In this document: one piece after another, positions 1 to 6,925 of the stretch
Layout: every line of letters starts with the position of its first letter
Numbering within the stretch: position 1 is the stretch's first letter
Assembly: GCA_900544195.1 (NCBI GenBank)
Contig: UQUJ01000059.1
Location: forward strand, 1-19,232
Length of the DNA stretch: 19,232 nt
Direction of reading: 5' to 3'
Source of the DNA: an uncultured Alistipes sp.
Lineage (GTDB): Bacteria; Bacteroidota; Bacteroidia; Bacteroidales; UBA932
Made by a program: the position numbers and the translations under genes
Notes under the pieces: generated by a model
The model's database searches: none
Seen by the model: the letters and a program-made list of their open reading frames with translations, nothing else
Told to the model about the DNA's origin: nothing

Positions 1-118
1 GAATGGAGTTATTCAATTGTCGCTCTTTTAGTTATAATTCATCGAACTCACGTTAAACAATGTTGTCCAGGCGGGAGCCAGCCAACTCATACAAAAACAG
101 ACTGACAAGAGATACTAG
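1..118 (+). pseudogene. Degenerate tail of a toxin-like Rhs C-terminus (paralogue of the one ending at 1994)
   Basis: The first 118 bases align by eye with the end of the toxin-like region at about 1880-1994. Bases 16-24 read IVA, 27-50 read FSYNSSNS and 53-118 read LNNVVQAGASQLIQKQTD followed by KRY and a stop. The matching parts of the other copy are FVA, FSYNAANN and VNNTVQMGTTSLMQKLTG. The three pieces lie in three different frames, as two single-base deletions (near 25-26 and near 52) would produce. The stop at 116-118 is 6 bases before the next ATG, the same spacing as in the second module. This suggests a dead toxin gene whose partner survives. The gene extends beyond the left edge. 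Confidence 0.6.
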
Positions 119-124
119 AATATC

Positions 125-616
125 ATGAAATCAAAATGCAAGCCAATATATTTGTCACAAAAGAACAAGATAAAGGCGATTGTCATTAATCTTATCGTCC
201 AGGTCCTGCTTTTGGCTGTTTTTACTTGGTCTCTGGTTCAAAGTATTACTATGCATTTACCAGACCAATATATATTAGGATCGATCTTGCTTGTCATTGG
301 TGCCGTTATCGCAATAATTAGTTTCTTACGAGACCTCAAAAAAGCTTTCTCGTTTCCGGATTGGAAAGTCGCGATTGATCAAAAAGGCATTTATTGTTGT
401 GACGAGACAGGAGAGTTCCGTGTTGAATGGCATGATGTCAAAAGGATTATTCTTGTCCATACAAAAGGTTCTCTGCTTAGTATGGAAGTCATAACCAACA
501 TCGGGAATCATAAGAGAATAAGTTTTTGTCTATTCGATTTATTTGTTTCTCCTGTTAATGAATTAATACGCTTCTATTCGTGTGACAAATGCAAAGTTAT
601 TGTTGAACGTTGTTAA
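125..616 (+). CDS. Two-helix membrane protein, putative immunity protein (copy 1)
   Basis: 163 residues. Two hydrophobic helices lie at about 17-40 and 48-68, followed by a soluble domain from about residue 78 that contains IDQKGIYCCDETGEF, VEWHDVKRIILVHT and a terminal YSCDKCKV with a CxxC pair. It is clearly paralogous to the protein at 2001-2501. The soluble part is about 60 percent identical, and the first 8 residues (MKSKCKPI) are identical, but the membrane helices have diverged. The position directly behind a toxin-like tail, with a 6-base gap, suggests a membrane-anchored immunity protein. That role is inferred from context. The fold recalls two-helix proteins with a PH-like soluble domain, but I cannot assign a family. 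Base composition is AT-richer than in the core genes. Confidence 0.75.
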   Translation: MKSKCKPIYLSQKNKIKAIVINLIVQVLLLAVFTWSLVQSITMHLPDQYILGSILLVIGAVIAIISFLRDLKKAFSFPDWKVAIDQKGIYCCDETGEFRVEWHDVKRIILVHTKGSLLSMEVITNIGNHKRISFCLFDLFVSPVNELIRFYSCDKCKVIVERC

Positions 617-672
617 AAATACTAACGTACATACTTCCTTTTGTCTGACCAAATCAGGTAAATAAAAAGTTG

Positions 673-711
673 AAAGGCCGGTTTTGATGCAAAAAGGCCG
701 GCCTCTTTTAT
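673..711 (+). terminator. Hairpin terminator after copy 1 of the immunity-like gene
   Basis: AGGCCGG pairs with CCGGCCT, and an inner TTTT/AAAA pairing extends the stem. CTTTTA follows. It lies about 57 bases after the stop at 616. The right arm and tail (GGCCGGCCTCTTTTA) recur in the terminator at 2549-2585. Confidence 0.7.
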
Positions 712-990
712 TGTTTTATTGATGCTAACACGCATATCTGAAACGCCTATGGCCAACCAGCACGGAGGCACTCCTCGCCGCCAGTAAGAATGTTTTCCAA
801 GTGTGTGGAGTTTATCACATCTGGGACAGGAAGATGCCAGCAGAACGAATTGCGATGGGGTTGCGGACTCTTAAGTATGCAAAAGCATTCACACATAGAA
901 CGTCAAATTATTGTCTGTCAACAAGAAGGTTTCCCAAGTGTGGAAGATGTTCCGGCGCAATTTACAGTCAGTACAATATTGAAAATTTGC

Positions 991-998
991 TATCTTTG
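991..998 (+). promoter_or_regulatory. Possible -7 promoter element TATCTTTG before the Rhs tip
   Basis: TATCTTTG matches the Bacteroidota -7 consensus TAnnTTTG and is 16 bases before the ATG at 1014. No TTTG lies at the usual upstream distance, so a single match could be chance. The same octamer stands before tmk and rpsO in this window. Confidence 0.3.
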
Positions 999-1013
999 TC
1001 CCGCGAGGGCGAC

Positions 1014-1994
1014 ATGACCTCCTCGCTCAAGGGCATCGTGGACAATCTGTCAATGACATACGACGGCAACAGGCTCGCGTCCGTGTCGGACTCCGCCCAG
1101 GCTCCGTCGGTGACGGGCTCGGCGGACTTCCGCGACGGGGTGTCAGAGGTCGTGGAGTACACCTACGACAGGAACGGCAACATGACGTCCGACCTGAACA
1201 GGAAGGTCTCCCTCATCTCCTACAACAGGCAGAACCGGCCCGCCAGGATGAGACACGCCGGCGGTACGGAGACGTTCACCTATCTTCCTGACGGAACAAA
1301 GCGGGGAAGGACGGTCCTCGGGAAGGACAGGTCCCTGTCCCGGACCGAGTACCGCGGCAATCTGGTGTGCGCGGACGATTCCCTGAAGTACATCCTGTTC
1401 GACGGCGGCCTGATCGCCATGGACGGCGCCAGCCCGGAGTACCTGTTCTTCCTGCGCGACCATCTCGGCAGCGTCAGGGTCGTCGCCAGGCCGGACGGCA
1501 AGGCCGTGCAGGTGAACCACTATTACCCGTACGGCATGGCCTTCGCCGGCGGCGGGATGTCCGGCAACGCCGGGGCGCATCCCGTGGAAGGAGGCGTGTC
1601 CGTCGGCCAGCTTGTCGAAAGCGGCGGAGTGGATGCCAGGGAGGTCGCCACCGACGCGGCGGTCGGAGCGGTCACAGGAGGCGTAATGCAAAAAGCTTCT
1701 TCAAAACTCTGGAATACTCGTGAAAAGACCATAAATAATTTGAGTCCTTCTAAATATGTTGAGACAGTCGAAAAGGAGGTCAAGAAAGAGAGGATATTAT
1801 CCGGAAGGGGCACGAGCGGGACGGCAGCAAGGGCCGAGATACATAAGGAGACAATGGCCAGGACCAACAATTTGTATCAGACAGATGTGTTTGTTGCTGA
1901 TTTTAGTTATAATGCAGCCAATAATGCCGTCAATAATACCGTTCAAATGGGAACCACAAGCCTTATGCAGAAATTGACAGGTAGTAAAGAATAA
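1014..1994 (+). CDS. Truncated Rhs-repeat tip fused to a toxin-like C-terminus
   Basis: 326 residues from the ATG at 1014; the frame is open from 801. Residues about 1-175 are typical Rhs/YD-repeat sequence: VVEYTYDRNGNMTSDLN at 46-62, SYNRQNRPARM at 69-79, RDHLGSVR at 148-155 and YYPYGM at 170-175. Intact Rhs proteins are far longer, and after YYPYG they normally continue with a NGKELD/YDYGARMYDP-like block. Here that block is absent and the sequence runs into a Gly/Ala/Val-rich linker (about 178-223). A polar C-terminal domain of about 100 residues follows, which I do not recognise. The codons are GC-rich up to about 1683 and then abruptly AT-rich, marking the toxin junction. The immunity-like gene starts 6 bases after the stop. 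It is probably an orphan, displaced tip module; whether it is expressed is unknown. The toxin activity is inferred. Confidence 0.7.
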   Translation: MTSSLKGIVDNLSMTYDGNRLASVSDSAQAPSVTGSADFRDGVSEVVEYTYDRNGNMTSDLNRKVSLISYNRQNRPARMRHAGGTETFTYLPDGTKRGRTVLGKDRSLSRTEYRGNLVCADDSLKYILFDGGLIAMDGASPEYLFFLRDHLGSVRVVARPDGKAVQVNHYYPYGMAFAGGGMSGNAGAHPVEGGVSVGQLVESGGVDAREVATDAAVGAVTGGVMQKASSKLWNTREKTINNLSPSKYVETVEKEVKKERILSGRGTSGTAARAEIHKETMARTNNLYQTDVFVADFSYNAANNAVNNTVQMGTTSLMQKLTGSKE

Positions 1995-2000
1995 AGTGCT

Positions 2001-2501
2001 ATGAAATCAAAATGCAAGCCAATAGATTTGTCGAAAAGGGACAAGATAAAAGCTACGGTATCTTATCTTATCTTTTGCTACTTATTTGTTTTTTCTTGCA
2101 TATATATACTGATTCGAGATTATAGTAAAAATCATTTATCTGATGACATCGTCTGGATTATTCTGCTATTTATAGCAGTAGTCATTATCACTATAATTTT
2201 CATACGAGATTTACAAAGAATATTGGCACTTCCAGATTGGAGTATGAGAATTGATCAGTCCGGTATTTACTGCAATGATGAGACGGGAGAATTTTGTGTT
2301 GAATGGGTGGACATAAAAAAGATAGTTCTTGTTCATACGCGTGATAGTATACTTAGCATGGAAGTCACAACCAACATCGGTAAACGTAAAGTGATAGATC
2401 TAAGTCTATGTAGTTTATATCCTTATCGCGTCCATAGATTGGCACGTATGTATTCATGTGGTAAATGTCAGGTCGTTGATAAAAACTCTCTAAAAGGATA
2501 A
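2001..2501 (+). CDS. Two-helix membrane protein, putative immunity protein (copy 2)
   Basis: 166 residues. It has a short cytoplasmic N-terminus (MKSKCKPIDLSKRDKIK), two hydrophobic helices at about 19-40 and 50-68, then a soluble domain with PDWSMRIDQSGIYCNDETGE, VEWVDIKKIVLVHT, LSMEVTTNIG and YSCGKCQV near the end. It is paralogous to the protein at 125-616. The soluble part is much better conserved than the helices. It directly follows the Rhs/toxin-like gene (6-base gap) and precedes a terminator, the layout of a cognate immunity gene. Function is inferred from context only. Alternatives are a general small membrane protein or a regulator. Confidence 0.75.
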   Translation: MKSKCKPIDLSKRDKIKATVSYLIFCYLFVFSCIYILIRDYSKNHLSDDIVWIILLFIAVVIITIIFIRDLQRILALPDWSMRIDQSGIYCNDETGEFCVEWVDIKKIVLVHTRDSILSMEVTTNIGKRKVIDLSLCSLYPYRVHRLARMYSCGKCQVVDKNSLKG

Positions 2502-2548
2502 CCATGATTCTCTTTCTAATTAGTCAAAAAATATCAGATAAGTAGTCA

Positions 2549-2585
2549 GGAGGCCGACCTTGTTTAGAAGGGCCGGCCTCTTTTA
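2549..2585 (+). terminator. Hairpin terminator after copy 2 of the immunity-like gene
   Basis: GAGGCCG pairs with CGGCCTC, with an inner CC/GG pair around the loop TTGTTTAGAA, followed by TTTTA. It lies about 48 bases after the stop at 2501. The right arm and tail are identical to those of the terminator at 673-711. Confidence 0.75.
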
Positions 2586-2627
2586 GTATGCTCGGCATGA
2601 GCATTGTCTAACGGGTGCAAGTCCCGA

Positions 2628-3166
2628 ATAACCCGATTTATAGAGGGAACTCTATATCTCAAAGTCAACAAGGAAAAGACCGTAGTGTCGTATGTGCGAG
2701 GAGTGAGATACCTCGGCTACTCCTTTTATGTGCTGAAAGGCAAAGGCCAACTCGCGGTGCATCCCAAGTCCAAAGCCAAGATGAAGTCAAAGCTAAAAGA
2801 ACAAGTCGCAGCAACGGATGGGGATATGCCAAGAGAAAACAGAAGCTGAAAGAATACATACGAGGGTGGGTCGGCTATTATCACCTTGCCAATATGAAGC
2901 GTCTTCTGCTTGAAACAGACGAATGGTTAAGACGTAGAATACGCATGTGTATATGGAAAGCCTGGAAGAAAGTCAAGATAAAAGCGGCAAACCTCATTAG
3001 ATGCGGTATTAATAAATCCCAGGCATATGAATGGGGTAATACTCGCAAAGGCTATTGGCGCATAGCTGACAGCTACATACGGCATAGAGCCATAACAAAC
3101 GAACATCTATGTAGGGCGGGGTATGCTACTTTAATGGGGTCGTATCTCGAATGGCACCCAAAATAG
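2628..3166 (+). pseudogene. Group II intron reverse transcriptase/maturase, C-terminal remnant, frameshifted
   Basis: The first frame (about 2628-2803) reads ITRFIEGTLYLKVNKEKT, then VRGVRYLGYSFYV and PKSKAKMKSKLKE. This is the end of the reverse transcriptase palm and the thumb (domain X). The second frame (about 2804-3166) continues with TSRSNGWGYAKRKQKLKEYI, RGWVGYYHLANMK, LDEWLRRRIRMCIWKAWKK-like sequence and YWRIADSYIRHRAITNEHL, the group II maturase C-terminal domain. The change of frame near 2803 is a net one-base shift. The catalytic YADD region and everything before it are absent. It lies inside the intron remnant, before domain V, as expected. Confidence 0.8.
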
Positions 3167-3168
3167 GA

Positions 3169-3200
3169 ACCGCCGTATGCGGAACCGCATGTACGGTGGT
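3169..3200 (+). ncRNA. Group II intron domain V
   Basis: ACCGCCGTA pairs with TACGGTGGT (one G-U), then a TG bulge on the 3' side, then TGCG/CGCA closed by a GAAC loop. This is the diagnostic two-helix, two-base-bulge domain V shape. The triad position reads CGC rather than AGC, which is known from group IIC introns. Confidence 0.75.
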
Positions 3201-3220
3201 GTGAGAGGTCGGAAAACGAA

Positions 3221-3254
3221 AGTAGGAAGAAAACTACTTCGTTTTCCTCCTACT
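3221..3254 (+). ncRNA. Group II intron domain VI hairpin
   Basis: AGTAGGAAGAAAAC pairs with GTTTTCCTCCTACT at 13 of 14 positions; the one A-C mismatch is a possible branch-point region. The loop is TACTTC. It follows domain V by 20 bases, and the intron would end about 4 bases later. Confidence 0.65.
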
Positions 3255-3258
3255 CGAT

Positions 3259-4028
3259 TGGAAATTGCGATCTCCTGCCAGAAATGCCTACGGCCAGTTA
3301 GCCAGAGACCTGTACATCCATATTCGCGGCTGCCGACAGAAAGTTATGTAGGATTAGCAGACTCTTAAGTATGCAAAAACATTCATGCTCAGAACGCCAA
3401 ATTATTGCCTGTCTGCAAGAACGGTTTATAGGTGCGGACCGATGTCCCGGAGATGGTGAGTGTTGTTCCAATTCAGGCTCTTGAAAGCATGAGTGGTTCG
3501 TCTATATCTTTTGCAGTTGGCGGGAACGGTCACGGCTGCCTAATGGCCATACGGTCAGGATGGTTGTTCCCAAGAATGGTTTTCCACATTGTGCGGGGAA
3601 CAGCAAAGTGTGCTGCAAGTGCATATATGCCAGATTGCCGTTTCCGTCAATTACAGTGCCGTGCATGAGCATCCGCCACGACAGAGACTTTAAGACCAGG
3701 CTGGGGAACGACCGCAAGAACACTTATCGTAGAAACATTGAGGTCAAGTTATGGAAGGGAGACGTTGGCCATTGGCTGACATTGTTCTCCTCCACTTACC
3801 TTAGCCTCGATTGGCACATCAGAAGTGTGTTTCCTGTACCAATGACGTGTTATGGTCCATTTGGTACACAGAAAGCCCCTATGTGTACTTTCCTGATTTA
3901 GGTTGACTCGGGTTTACAGATTATTACAGGTATAAGTTGACTTATGGCGTACGTTTTCCGTCCCACACAAAATGCGATGTCACCGATCCATTTTCCACTC
4001 ATGCGCATTTAGGCCGAAGCAGGTCATA
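3259..4028. other. Gene-poor stretch with diverged repeat, copy B
   Basis: I see no intact gene. Directly behind the intron a short open frame reads WKLRSPARNAYGQLARDLYI and ends at the stop 3349-3351. It might be the 3' exon of an interrupted gene, but I cannot identify it. Bases from about 3334 to 3460 repeat the block at about 834 to 960 at roughly 75-80 percent identity by eye. The remainder to 4028 has only short open frames on both strands, without recognisable motifs, and looks like degraded mobile-element DNA. Confidence 0.5.
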
Positions 4029-4859
4029 TCAATTATTGACTCCATTAAACAAACGGTAGAGTTTGATGGTGCGGACGGCCTCGGCGACATCATGGATGCG
4101 GAGGATGTCGGCACCGTTCTGCAACGCGATGAAGTCGGCGACCTGGGTGGAGGGCAAGGCTTCGGCCGGGGTTATGCCCAAAGGCCTGAACAGAAAGCTC
4201 TTGCGGGAAAGGCCCACGAGAATATCCTTGCCGAACTCCTGAAGCACCGACATCTCGCGAAGGAGTTGCCAGTTCTGCTCCACGGTCTTGGCGAAACCGA
4301 AACCGGGATCCAGAATCCAATCCTCCACACCGTGCCTGTCCGCCTCTGCGGCGATCCCGACGAAGAACTCACGGACAGCCTCGGTGACATTATCATAGTC
4401 CGTGAGGTTCTGCATATTCTTAGGCGTCCCCCGAGTGTGCATCGCTATGTACGGCAGATGAAGCCGGCCAAGCAGCGACCACATCTCCTCACTTCCGCCG
4501 CTGACATCGTTCACGATGAACGGGCCGATGATGTCAAACGCACGACTGACAACCGCAGGTCTGAAAGTGTCGATTGAAATCTTTACCCCGGCATGCTCCG
4601 AAGCAAGGATATTCAATGCCGGCTCCAGCCTCCTCCATTCCTCTTCCTCGCAAATCGACTCCGAACCAGGACGGGTCGAGCAGGCACCCAGATCGAGAAT
4701 GTCGGAGCCTGACTCAAGCATATTCACAATTCTGCCTCGGAAAAGTTCCTCGTCGAAGGTTCCGTCCGCGCGTAGGTTGCGGCTACCGGCGAAAAAAGAA
4801 TCGTCAGTGAGGTTGACAATACCCATCACCTGAATATTTCTGTCCGCTTTGTTTCCCAT
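4029..4859 (-). CDS. folP: Dihydropteroate synthase
   Basis: 276 residues from the ATG at 4859. The enzyme joins p-aminobenzoate to 7,8-dihydropterin pyrophosphate in cytosolic folate synthesis. Family motifs are in order: MGIVNLTDDSFF near the N-terminus (usually NxTPDSF), DLGACSTRPGSE, IVNDVSGG, MHTRGTPKNMQ, ILDPGFGFAKTVEQN, LVGLSRKSFL and IHDVAEAVRTIKL. Length fits the family. The frame is open ten codons further upstream, but a -7-like element on this strand (4877-4884) lies inside that extension, and family similarity begins at the chosen start. The gene diverges from tmk. In NLTDDSFF the usual proline is replaced by aspartate, a minor deviation. The function is very likely; regulation is unknown. 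Confidence 0.93.
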   Translation of the reverse strand: MGNKADRNIQVMGIVNLTDDSFFAGSRNLRADGTFDEELFRGRIVNMLESGSDILDLGACSTRPGSESICEEEEWRRLEPALNILASEHAGVKISIDTFRPAVVSRAFDIIGPFIVNDVSGGSEEMWSLLGRLHLPYIAMHTRGTPKNMQNLTDYDNVTEAVREFFVGIAAEADRHGVEDWILDPGFGFAKTVEQNWQLLREMSVLQEFGKDILVGLSRKSFLFRPLGITPAEALPSTQVADFIALQNGADILRIHDVAEAVRTIKLYRLFNGVNN

Positions 4860-4871
4860 AATGACATTAAT

Positions 4872-4905
4872 TTGAACAAAAATAGACAAAAATTGAATAT
4901 CTTTG
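4872..4905 (+). promoter_or_regulatory. Promoter for tmk
   Basis: TTG at 4872-4874 and TATCTTTG at 4898-4905 match the Bacteroidota promoter pattern. The spacing of 23 bases is somewhat longer than the usual 19. It lies inside the longer open frame of tmk, which supports the ATG at 4962 as the real start with a leader of about 50 bases. Confidence 0.55.
4877..4884 (-). promoter_or_regulatory. Possible -7 promoter element for folP
   Basis: On the minus strand this reads TATTTTTG, matching TAnnTTTG. It is about 18 bases upstream of the folP ATG, implying a very short leader. No good -33 element is seen, so confidence is low. Confidence 0.35.
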
Positions 4906-4961
4906 CGAATTGGAAGAAGTTTTGGTTTACTTCAAAACCGCCATCAGAAAAATCAATCGTT

Positions 4962-5648
4962 ATGCTGGTCGTTCTGGAAGGTTTGGACGGATCTGGGAAA
5001 TCCACGCAAGTCAAGAAGTTGAAGGCGTATCTCGAAAGGATATGCCCGGAATTGGAGTACATACACTTTCCAAGGTACGACGCGCCGGTCTATGGCGACC
5101 TGATCAGCCGGTTCCTGCGCGGGGATTTCGGAAGCAACGAAGCCGTTCACCCTCAACTGGTCGCCCTGCTGTTCGCCGAGGACAGGCACGGAGCCGCCCC
5201 TCAGATGAAGAAGACGCTGGCGGAAGGCGGCTCGGTGCTGCTGGACAGGTACGTATATTCAAACATCGCCTACCAATGCGCCAAGCTCCACGATCCGACA
5301 GAAAAAGAAAACCTGCGCAAGTGGATAATGGACACTGAATATGGCGACTTCGGCCTGCCGAAGCCAGACCTGAATATATTCATGGACGTTCCCATCACAT
5401 TCGTCGAGAGCAGGTTGGAGTCGGCAAGAACCGGCAGCGACAGGGAATATCTCCATGGCTCACAAGACATCCACGAGGCCGACATCGAGTTCCAGAAGCA
5501 GGTTCGGGCTATCTACCGGCAGCAAGCGGACCTTGATCCGGATTTCATCAGGATAGACTGCTCGGACGAGTTCGGGGAGATGCTGCCGCCGGACGGGATA
5601 TTCGCAAAGGTGAAGAAAGTTATTGACGAACATATCGAAGCAAAATGA
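4962..5648 (+). CDS. tmk: Thymidylate kinase
   Basis: 228 residues. It phosphorylates dTMP to dTDP with ATP in the cytosol, an essential step to dTTP. The P-loop EGLDGSGKST is at residues 6-15. The substrate region FPRYDAPVYGDLISRF follows at about 36-51, then LLDRYVYSNIAYQ (the DRY motif of thymidylate kinases) and PDLNIFMDVP. Length is near the family norm of 200-230. The frame is open 30 codons further upstream, but those codons contain the promoter and show no family similarity, so the start at 4962 is preferred. Its stop codon overlaps the next start (ATGA, 5645-5648), so the two genes are probably translationally coupled. Confidence 0.93.
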   Translation: MLVVLEGLDGSGKSTQVKKLKAYLERICPELEYIHFPRYDAPVYGDLISRFLRGDFGSNEAVHPQLVALLFAEDRHGAAPQMKKTLAEGGSVLLDRYVYSNIAYQCAKLHDPTEKENLRKWIMDTEYGDFGLPKPDLNIFMDVPITFVESRLESARTGSDREYLHGSQDIHEADIEFQKQVRAIYRQQADLDPDFIRIDCSDEFGEMLPPDGIFAKVKKVIDEHIEAK

Positions 5649-6877
5649 ACAACGTTTTCCTCTTCAGGCTGAGAAGGCTGTGCGCTTTTTTGATTGGTGT
5701 GGTGTTCCTGCTCGCGGGGATATTCAAACTGCTTGATCCGGTAGGGGCGGGTCTTGTGATGGAAGGGTATTTCAGATTCTTCCATGTAACGTTCCTGCTG
5801 CCAACCGCAAAGGCGACCGCCGTGGTTCTCGCGCTCGCGGAAGCCATCCTCGGTGCGGCGATGATCAGTGGCGTGTGGAGGAAACAGGTCGCCATCATAA
5901 CCACCGCGATGATTGCCTTCTTCACGGTGCTGACGTTGTTTCTGGCCATATTCAATCCTGTCAGTCTGACTGACTGCGGCTGCTTCGGCGAAGTCATCCA
6001 TCTGACAAACTTCCAGACATTCCTTAAGAATCTGATTTTGTTGGCCTTGGCCATGGTGGCGTTCCTGCCGTTCAAGCATTTCGGCAAAAACAGGAAGCGG
6101 AAATATGTCTCTTTCGGCATCGTGTCGGCCTCAATAATTCTCTTCGCCGTCTATTCATTGACAACAATCCCGCTTGTGGATTACACCGAGTTCACCCCGG
6201 GAAGTGAACTGCTGGCTTCCGCAGGTGACGATTATGAGGATGCCTCCGGCAACTACAAATCCACAATCATTTACGAGAAAAACGGTCAGGAGGGGGCATT
6301 TGATCTGGATAACCTTCCGGATTCGACCTGGACATTTGTCCGCACGGAGACCATACTGATCAACGGAACGGAAATCGAGGACAACAGGCCGGCGCTCTCG
6401 TTCACGGATTCATCGGGAAACTATCAGGATGAAAAAGCCATCTACGGCAACGTGCTTGCGGTTTCGGTCTATGATCCGTCCAAGGCCAACGGCGCTTTCT
6501 GGACAAGGATAGCCAATGCTCTTGACGGGGCTAAAGCCGCCGGCTTCACTCCCCTTTTGCTGGTCTCCTCCACAAAGGAACAATTCGACAAGTTGACTGT
6601 GATCGTACCTGAGGTGCATTCACGGCTGACCGGCTCGACATATTTCGCTGACAAAAAAACGCTCGTCACCCTCAACCGCTCGAACGGTGGAGCCACATGG
6701 TTCAACGACGGCCAACTCATCCGGAAATATTCACACAGCCGCATCCCATCGGACGGGACTCTGCTGGAGATGACCGGTGACGACCCGACCGAGGAGATGC
6801 TGCACCACAGCACCAAAACCCGCCTCCGTTTCCAGGGGTTCATGCTCTACGTCTTCGCGCTTCTGCTGATACTCTAA
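5645..6877 (+). CDS. DoxX/MauE-like membrane protein of the BT_3928 type
   Basis: 410 residues. The N-terminal half is a membrane domain with about five helices (near 10-30, 55-75, 82-103, 125-145, 152-172), like the DoxX/MauE families. SLTDCGCFGEV (Cys111 and Cys113) sits between the third and fourth helix, a motif typical of Bacteroidota MauE/DoxX-like proteins. The second half is soluble. Parts such as GNVLAVSVYDPSKANGAFW and TPLLLVSSTKEQF resemble a thioredoxin-like fold but carry no CxxC. A last hydrophobic helix lies at about 393-410. The role is unproven; an envelope redox or electron-transfer function is plausible. It overlaps tmk by four bases and shares its transcript. The name BT_3928 is recalled from similarity and should be confirmed by search. 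Confidence 0.75.
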   Translation: MNNVFLFRLRRLCAFLIGVVFLLAGIFKLLDPVGAGLVMEGYFRFFHVTFLLPTAKATAVVLALAEAILGAAMISGVWRKQVAIITTAMIAFFTVLTLFLAIFNPVSLTDCGCFGEVIHLTNFQTFLKNLILLALAMVAFLPFKHFGKNRKRKYVSFGIVSASIILFAVYSLTTIPLVDYTEFTPGSELLASAGDDYEDASGNYKSTIIYEKNGQEGAFDLDNLPDSTWTFVRTETILINGTEIEDNRPALSFTDSSGNYQDEKAIYGNVLAVSVYDPSKANGAFWTRIANALDGAKAAGFTPLLLVSSTKEQFDKLTVIVPEVHSRLTGSTYFADKKTLVTLNRSNGGATWFNDGQLIRKYSHSRIPSDGTLLEMTGDDPTEEMLHHSTKTRLRFQGFMLYVFALLLIL

Positions 6878-6889
6878 AAGCATTGTTAC

Positions 6890-6916
6890 CGGTCACTTCG
6901 ACAGGTTCGGTGACCG
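6890..6916. terminator. Hairpin between convergent genes, probable bidirectional terminator
   Basis: CGGTCAC (6890-6896) pairs with GTGACCG (6910-6916) around a 13-base loop. It fills the 48-base gap between the BT_3928-like gene and purB, which converge here. There is no long T-run on either side, so the call rests on position and stem. Confidence 0.5.
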
Positions 6917-6925
6917 ATCGATCTA

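Larger units (their letters stand above)
617..1013. other. Gene-poor stretch with diverged repeat, copy A
   Basis: Apart from the terminator at 673-711 I find no convincing gene here. Bases from about 834 to 960 are a diverged copy of about 3334 to 3460. The clearest core is GACTCTTAAGTATGCAAAA (about 868-886 and 3360-3378). A reading frame is open from 801 into the Rhs part. Upstream of about 975 its translation does not look like Rhs repeats, so I treat it as fortuitous or as a fragment of another element. A short CxxC-containing stretch (FPKCGRCSG) occurs near 930-960. Confidence 0.5.
2595..3258 (+). mobile_element. Internally deleted group II intron remnant
   Basis: The 3' end is complete: a domain V hairpin (3169-3200), a domain VI hairpin (3221-3254) and an end at about CGAT (3258). 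The middle holds the C-terminal part of an intron-encoded reverse transcriptase/maturase. On the 5' side only a short domain I-like piece with GGGTGCAAGTCCCG (about 2610-2623) remains. No GTGYG-type intron start is visible, so the left border is approximate. Most of domain I and most of the reverse transcriptase are missing. The remnant begins within about 10-40 bases of the terminator at 2549-2585. It is not expected to be mobile. Confidence 0.75.

Noticed and set aside
801..1013. N-terminal extension of the Rhs frame
   Set aside because: It lies over the diverged repeat, does not resemble Rhs repeats and contains a likely promoter element; the ATG at 1014 is a more cautious start.
3432..3901. 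Open frames on both strands behind the intron as a possible transposase
   Set aside because: Each is interrupted by stops or short, and no DDE or HTH motif can be recognised.
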